Shown: one piece after another, positions 20,727 to 24,252 of the stretch
Position numbering within the stretch: the first letter of the stretch is position 1
Layout: the number at the start of each line of letters is the position of its first letter
NCBI GenBank assembly: GCA_036940085.1
Contig: JALLBK010000731.1
Span: 1-24,252, forward strand
DNA: 24,252 nucleotides
Reading direction: 5' to 3'
Source of the DNA: Discostella pseudostelligera
Lineage: Eukaryota; Bacillariophyta; Thalassiosirophyceae; Thalassiosirales; Thalassiosiraceae
Position numbers and translations under genes: made by a program
The notes under the pieces: generated by a model
The model's database searches: none
Told to the model about the DNA's origin: nothing
The model's input: only the letters and a program-made list of their open reading frames with translations

Positions 20727-22958
20727 TCATCGTTGCAATACCACAACGGATTCAACATGATTACTTCCTGGAAATAGGACGTATCCCGACGCGCTCACCA
20801 AATTCCATCCAGCATTCGAGGATAGCAATTTATCCAAATCACGTGCCAATGCATCAAAGCCACAGCTCACATAAATCAATGTTCTGGCGTCATTCGTCCA
20901 ATTCACGACATGACGGGGTAAATGTGATAACATTGCCGGACTTTCGGTGTAGAGTTGATTAGGATTCACCTTCGTCGATAGCACCTGGAGAACAACTTCG
21001 TCCAATCCTTTACGGGGTGGATCTACAACGATTACATCGGCGCCCAGTGCTTGTCCACGATACAATGCCGAGACGGCATTGGCCTGCATGTATGTTACCT
21101 TGTCGGATGGATCAGCCTCAAAGGGTAGTAGGCTACTGCTGTCTCCACTCTCGAATACGACGGAATCCATCAAGTCCTTGATGGACAAATCCGAGCCACC
21201 GCCACTACCACTGCCTCGATATTGCATCTTGGTATTCTTTCCACCGCCTCGTTTCCCTCTACCACCATCCTTTGGGAATTTACTCCTGGGAACACGTCCA
21301 GTAATCTGCCGTGACATGCTCTCCACAGCCAGCTCGAAACATCGTGCATTTTCCGGATTTTCGTCACTACACCGTAGCCATCCGAGTCCTCGTCCACCTC
21401 CTCCTCCTTTTTCTCTCCTTCCATGATGCAACAATGCCGACAACCCCAGCATTCCCACACCAGCGTACAATTCACAAACCTTACTTCCAGGAGGGATTGC
21501 CTCGGAAACCTCCTTGGCAATATCGATAAATCCATCCATATTCCCTTGGCGGAAGACATAAGGAGCGAAGTACAAATATCCATCGCCGCTGCTACCATCA
21601 CCAGCACTGGTGCCCGACGCCGACGACGATGACGATGACGATGGAGGCAATGATCCCGGAATGGGCTCCCGGATATATCGTGGACCAAAGATAGGATGCC
21701 ATTTCGATATATCACGTGCAAAGATGGCATTCCCCTCGGAATCATTGCAATGTACCCATATGGAGTGGAAGATCCGACCTTTCCCTTGATGTGAGTTGCT
21801 GTCGCTATTGTTGTTACTATCCAGAATATCAACATTGGTGTGGGGGACACTCCCATCACCAACAACAACGTCGACATCGTCATCACCACCAGCAGCAGCA
21901 GCTTGTGCTCCATCCAACCGTTGAAGTTCCTTCACCAACCGACTTAATTGTGGTTGACATTCCTTCAACTTTTCCACATTCATCACCAATGTTAACGAAA
22001 CCTTCCCGGTAGTAGTCTCGACACGAAATTGAGCATATCGTAATAATCCTCTCCCATCGAATTCATTGTACGGTGTAATCCGGACAGTTTGTGCTGCCTG
22101 CGCTAGCAAAGACGAGGCAATATTAATACTGGGATGATGGACTTGACATTGTGGTATAGAGAGGATGTTGTGTGAATTACGACGGTAGAGTCCTAGTGAG
22201 ATTCCAGATTGGAGAAGACGGGATTTGGATGAAGTAGATGGTGAACCTATTGCAAGTTTGGCTTGAGTACGCCAATGAGTTATGGGTGTGGGTATTTTGA
22301 TTTTGTAGAATTCCTCTTCGTCTTTGTTATTGTTGTTGTAATGGATGGTACTAGAAGAAGACTTGGTGCGTTCAGATATGTACCGTTTCACTGATGAACT
22401 TGAGAAGTAGAGTTGAGCAGAATGAATAATGTCAATATTGGATACATTCGATTCAGTTATGCATCCTGGACATTCACCAAAGTGAGGACAGTTGATGGAG
22501 GCGGAAGATGCACTGGGTTGTTGCTGTTGCTGTGGCTGCTGTGGATGTGGATGTTTCTGCAATTGTTGTTGTGGATCTATGCGCCGCTGCTGCTGCTGTT
22601 GTCCAAGCAATGTATCGTCATCATCATCATTGGCAGTAAAGTCACGTCGATGATTCCTCCGACCAGTGACGGAAGAGAAAGAGGGAGGTGGTGCAGAACT
22701 GCGATTACTGCTGGTGGCACTGCTTCTACTTCTGGAACTGCTGTTGCTGCGGGCGTTGCTGCTGCGACCTCCTGCCCTCGACGATTGCGATTGACCAAGT
22801 AAGGCACTGTTCGTAGACGACGATGATGATGATGATGATGCCGGAGGAGGATGACACAGGAAGGCACATTCACTATGATGTGGCAGGAGGGATATTAGGG
22901 CGACGACGATGCCAATGGCAACGGCCCTCCTCGGCCTCGTGGATAATATTATGGACAT
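20727..22958 (-). CDS. RNA (uracil-5-)-methyltransferase, TrmA/RlmD type, probably plastid-targeted
   Basis: The protein is 743 residues from the ATG at 22958. A further ATG at 23048 would add 30 residues. It methylates C5 of a uridine in tRNA or rRNA using S-adenosylmethionine. The [4Fe-4S] motif C-x5-C-x2-C is at Cys157, 163 and 166 (CPHFGECPGC), with the fourth Cys at 271 (PQCQVHH), as in E. coli RlmD. The SAM motif is CELYAGVGMLGL (from 495). DPPRKGLD holds Arg649, the catalytic nucleophile is Cys699 in YVSCGFDAL, and the general base is Glu736 in HVESVV. All key residues are intact. From Met1 there is a basic n-region, a hydrophobic core (AVAIGIVVALISLL) and ECAFLC, resembling the signal peptide plus A-F junction of complex-plastid proteins. 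This supports the downstream start. A Ser/Asn/Gln-rich linker follows. No TRAM domain is seen. The exact RNA target is unknown. Confidence 0.9.
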   Translation of the reverse strand: MSIILSTRPRRAVAIGIVVALISLLPHHSECAFLCHPPPASSSSSSSSTNSALLGQSQSSRAGGRSSNARSNSSSRSRSSATSSNRSSAPPPSFSSVTGRRNHRRDFTANDDDDDTLLGQQQQQRRIDPQQQLQKHPHPQQPQQQQQPSASSASINCPHFGECPGCITESNVSNIDIIHSAQLYFSSSSVKRYISERTKSSSSTIHYNNNNKDEEEFYKIKIPTPITHWRTQAKLAIGSPSTSSKSRLLQSGISLGLYRRNSHNILSIPQCQVHHPSINIASSLLAQAAQTVRITPYNEFDGRGLLRYAQFRVETTTGKVSLTLVMNVEKLKECQPQLSRLVKELQRLDGAQAAAAGGDDDVDVVVGDGSVPHTNVDILDSNNNSDSNSHQGKGRIFHSIWVHCNDSEGNAIFARDISKWHPIFGPRYIREPIPGSLPPSSSSSSSASGTSAGDGSSGDGYLYFAPYVFRQGNMDGFIDIAKEVSEAIPPGSKVCELYAGVGMLGLSALLHHGRREKGGGGGRGLGWLRCSDENPENARCFELAVESMSRQITGRVPRSKFPKDGGRGKRGGGKNTKMQYRGSGSGGGSDLSIKDLMDSVVFESGDSSSLLPFEADPSDKVTYMQANAVSALYRGQALGADVIVVDPPRKGLDEVVLQVLSTKVNPNQLYTESPAMLSHLPRHVVNWTNDARTLIYVSCGFDALARDLDKLLSSNAGWNLVSASGYVLFPGSNHVESVVVLQR

Positions 22959-23167
22959 TGTTTGTTGAGTGAACCCAGTGCTTAGTGTCGTGGTTGCGGT
23001 GGTTCTGCGGCGGTGGCCTGTGCGGGCGGCATCTATGACCATGGTCATGGTGATAGCGGATGGTGATGGTGATGGGCTGTAGCTGTAGCTAGCTGTACTA
23101 GATGTGGTGGGTGGACGGCGCGGTGCGTGGACGGTGCGGTCCGACTACAGACAGACTAATTCTCAAA

Positions 23168-23183
23168 TTTTGGCGCCACGTGG
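23168..23183. promoter_or_regulatory. E2F-like palindrome overlapping a G-box
   Basis: The bases TTTTGGCGCCACGTGG combine an E2F-like TTTTGGCGCCA (23168-23178) with a perfect G-box CCACGTGG (23176-23183), the site of bHLH/bZIP factors. It is 210-225 nt upstream of the ATG at 22958. A CCAAT box lies nearby (about 23197). Function is inferred from motif similarity. Confidence 0.4.
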
Positions 23184-23520
23184 AAGTGTTTCTGATCCAA
23201 TCTACAATCTACGAGGGCCTGTGCGTGGTGGGCTGTGGAGAGCCATCATAGCTTCCCTTCATGAAGAAGTCTCAACTTATTGACATCAGAGATACCAACA
23301 CATCATTGGTGAACAAGGATGGATGAGTCAGGTCAGATGAGGGTGGGTGGGGACTGTGGGATTTGAAGTGATTTCTTTGGATTTTGAAATTGGTTGTCAT
23401 TGCGTCATACTACTAGTGGTGTGGTGTTGTGGTGCGTAGTTGTTGTTGTTGTGCCTGCTGCTTGTGTTTCTTTGACTTGTTCTTTCATGGTGAGTTCCTC
23501 CCTCCCCCAGGTCTGGTTGC

Positions 23521-23775
23521 TGCCACCCTCTATCAGCTAGCTCTTTGATGGCAATGGCTGTCATTGTCACTTCCTAGCACCTTCTATCAGCTATTTCTTG
23601 GATGGCAATGGCTGGTCAGCATTGCCACTTCCGCCTACTAGCGCTCTCTAGGTCATGATTGCCACCGCCTGCTGCCATCTGCCACCCTCTATCAGCTAGG
23701 AGTAGTGCTCCTCTTTCTTGCTGGCAATGGTTCCTGGTCATTGTCACTTGCCACCCTCTATCAGCTAGCTCTTTG
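23521..23775. repeat. Imperfect tandem repeat with TATCAGCTA core
   Basis: Four copies of TATCAGCTA start at 23531, 23585, 23690 and 23759 (spacings 54, 105 and 69 nt). Three carry the prefix CCACCCTC. Copies of GGCAATGG and of CATTGYCACTT recur between them. The units are degenerate, with variable length. Confidence 0.75.
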
Positions 23776-24210
23776 AGATGGTCATGATGAGGATGATGCT
23801 GAGGAGGAATAGCCGCTGGAGGATGGAGGAGCAGCATGAAGCATGACATACTATGATGAGGAGGACAGGCAGGGCAGGATGAGGGGAAAAAATATTAAGG
23901 GATGCTTTGAGTCCTGCTGAGTCTGCAAAGGGGTGCTAGTATCATCAGGAGGAGAAGTGGTGGTGGTGCAATGCGATGAAACCTATGGAAAGGATGAGGA
24001 TAATAATGCCAAGGGTGGTGAGTGACAGCAGCTTGCCAAGAAGCGGCAGGATTCATCAGCAGGCTGAGAGGAGAAAATGATGTTGCTAAGGAAAAGCAGC
24101 AGCTTGTTGTTGAGGCCTGAGGAGTGAGCAGGAGCAGCATGAGGAGGAGGAGGAGGAGCAGCAGAAGAAGATGTGGAGGAGGAGGAGGAGGAGGAGGAGG
24201 GTGATGAGTG

Positions 24211-24252
24211 ATGAGTGACCAGGAGTGACCAGGAGTGACCAGGAGTGACCAG
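24211..24252. repeat. 10-bp tandem repeat AGGAGTGACC
   Basis: Three perfect AGGAGTGACC units follow one imperfect unit (ATGAGTGACC), and the window ends inside the next. The array therefore continues beyond the window and its true size cannot be told. Confidence 0.85.

Larger units (their letters stand above)
23049..24252. other. Promoter then low-complexity, repeat-rich region without a supported gene
   Basis: The first 150-200 nt are the upstream region of the methyltransferase gene. Beyond that, only short open frames exist, and they read through repeats. The region holds an imperfect tandem repeat (about 23521-23775), GGA/GAG-rich low complexity (about 24130-24200) and a 10-bp tandem repeat running off the window end. 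I see no protein-like features. Confidence 0.6.

Noticed and set aside
21170..21913. 247-codon minus-strand frame inside the methyltransferase gene
   Set aside because: It is an alternate frame of the same strand. The methyltransferase frame holds all catalytic motifs.
23521..23775. CRISPR-like array
   Set aside because: The cores are only 9 nt, spacing is irregular (54, 105, 69), intervening sequence is itself repeated, and the genome is eukaryotic.

Overview
This is a nuclear window from a eukaryotic alga, most likely a diatom (probably centric) or a close stramenopile relative. The sequence-based reasons are: short GT-AG introns (77-158 nt); proteins full of homopolymer runs (Gln, Ala, Ser, Thr, Asn, acidic); a methyltransferase whose N-terminus looks like the signal peptide plus A-F cleavage motif used for complex plastids; and TBC and sulfotransferase proteins with the look of diatom family members. 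No operons, tRNA or rRNA genes, CRISPR arrays or recognisable transposons were seen. The species cannot be fixed from sequence alone.

Layout, left to right. (1) 1-324: upstream region with a tandem array of CCCGCC(ATAT) boxes. (2) 325-1869 (+): an unrecognised protein with several hydrophobic segments. (3) 1870-2520: a spacer with a second cluster of E2F-like boxes. (4) 2521-4680 (+): a four-exon type II membrane sulfotransferase. (5) 4820-11078 (-): a very large TBC-domain Rab-GAP. It is split on paper by one N at 9713 flanked by two identical 72-bp copies, which looks like an unmerged assembly overlap. (6) 11079-11628: a divergent promoter with a palindromic TGACGTCA and a (GA)31 tract. (7) 11629-13203 (+): an RraA-like domain buried in Gly/Ser-rich repeats with a hydrophobic segment at each end. 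(8) 13294-16868 (-): an unrecognised two-exon, probably alpha-helical protein. (9) 17285-20547 (+): translation initiation factor eIF3a, two exons. (10) 20727-22958 (-): a TrmA/RlmD-type RNA m5U methyltransferase, probably plastid-targeted. (11) 23049-24252: its promoter, followed by low-complexity tandem repeats with no gene I can support.

The genes are packed tightly and mostly alternate in strand (convergent gaps of 90-180 bp and shared divergent promoters). They do not form one pathway. Two serve RNA and translation (eIF3a, m5U methyltransferase), two serve the endomembrane system (TBC Rab-GAP, Golgi-type sulfotransferase), and three are unassigned. Two threads run across them: an E2F-like GGCGGGA or GGCGC box occurs in every upstream region, and several conserved catalytic domains carry long low-complexity insertions.
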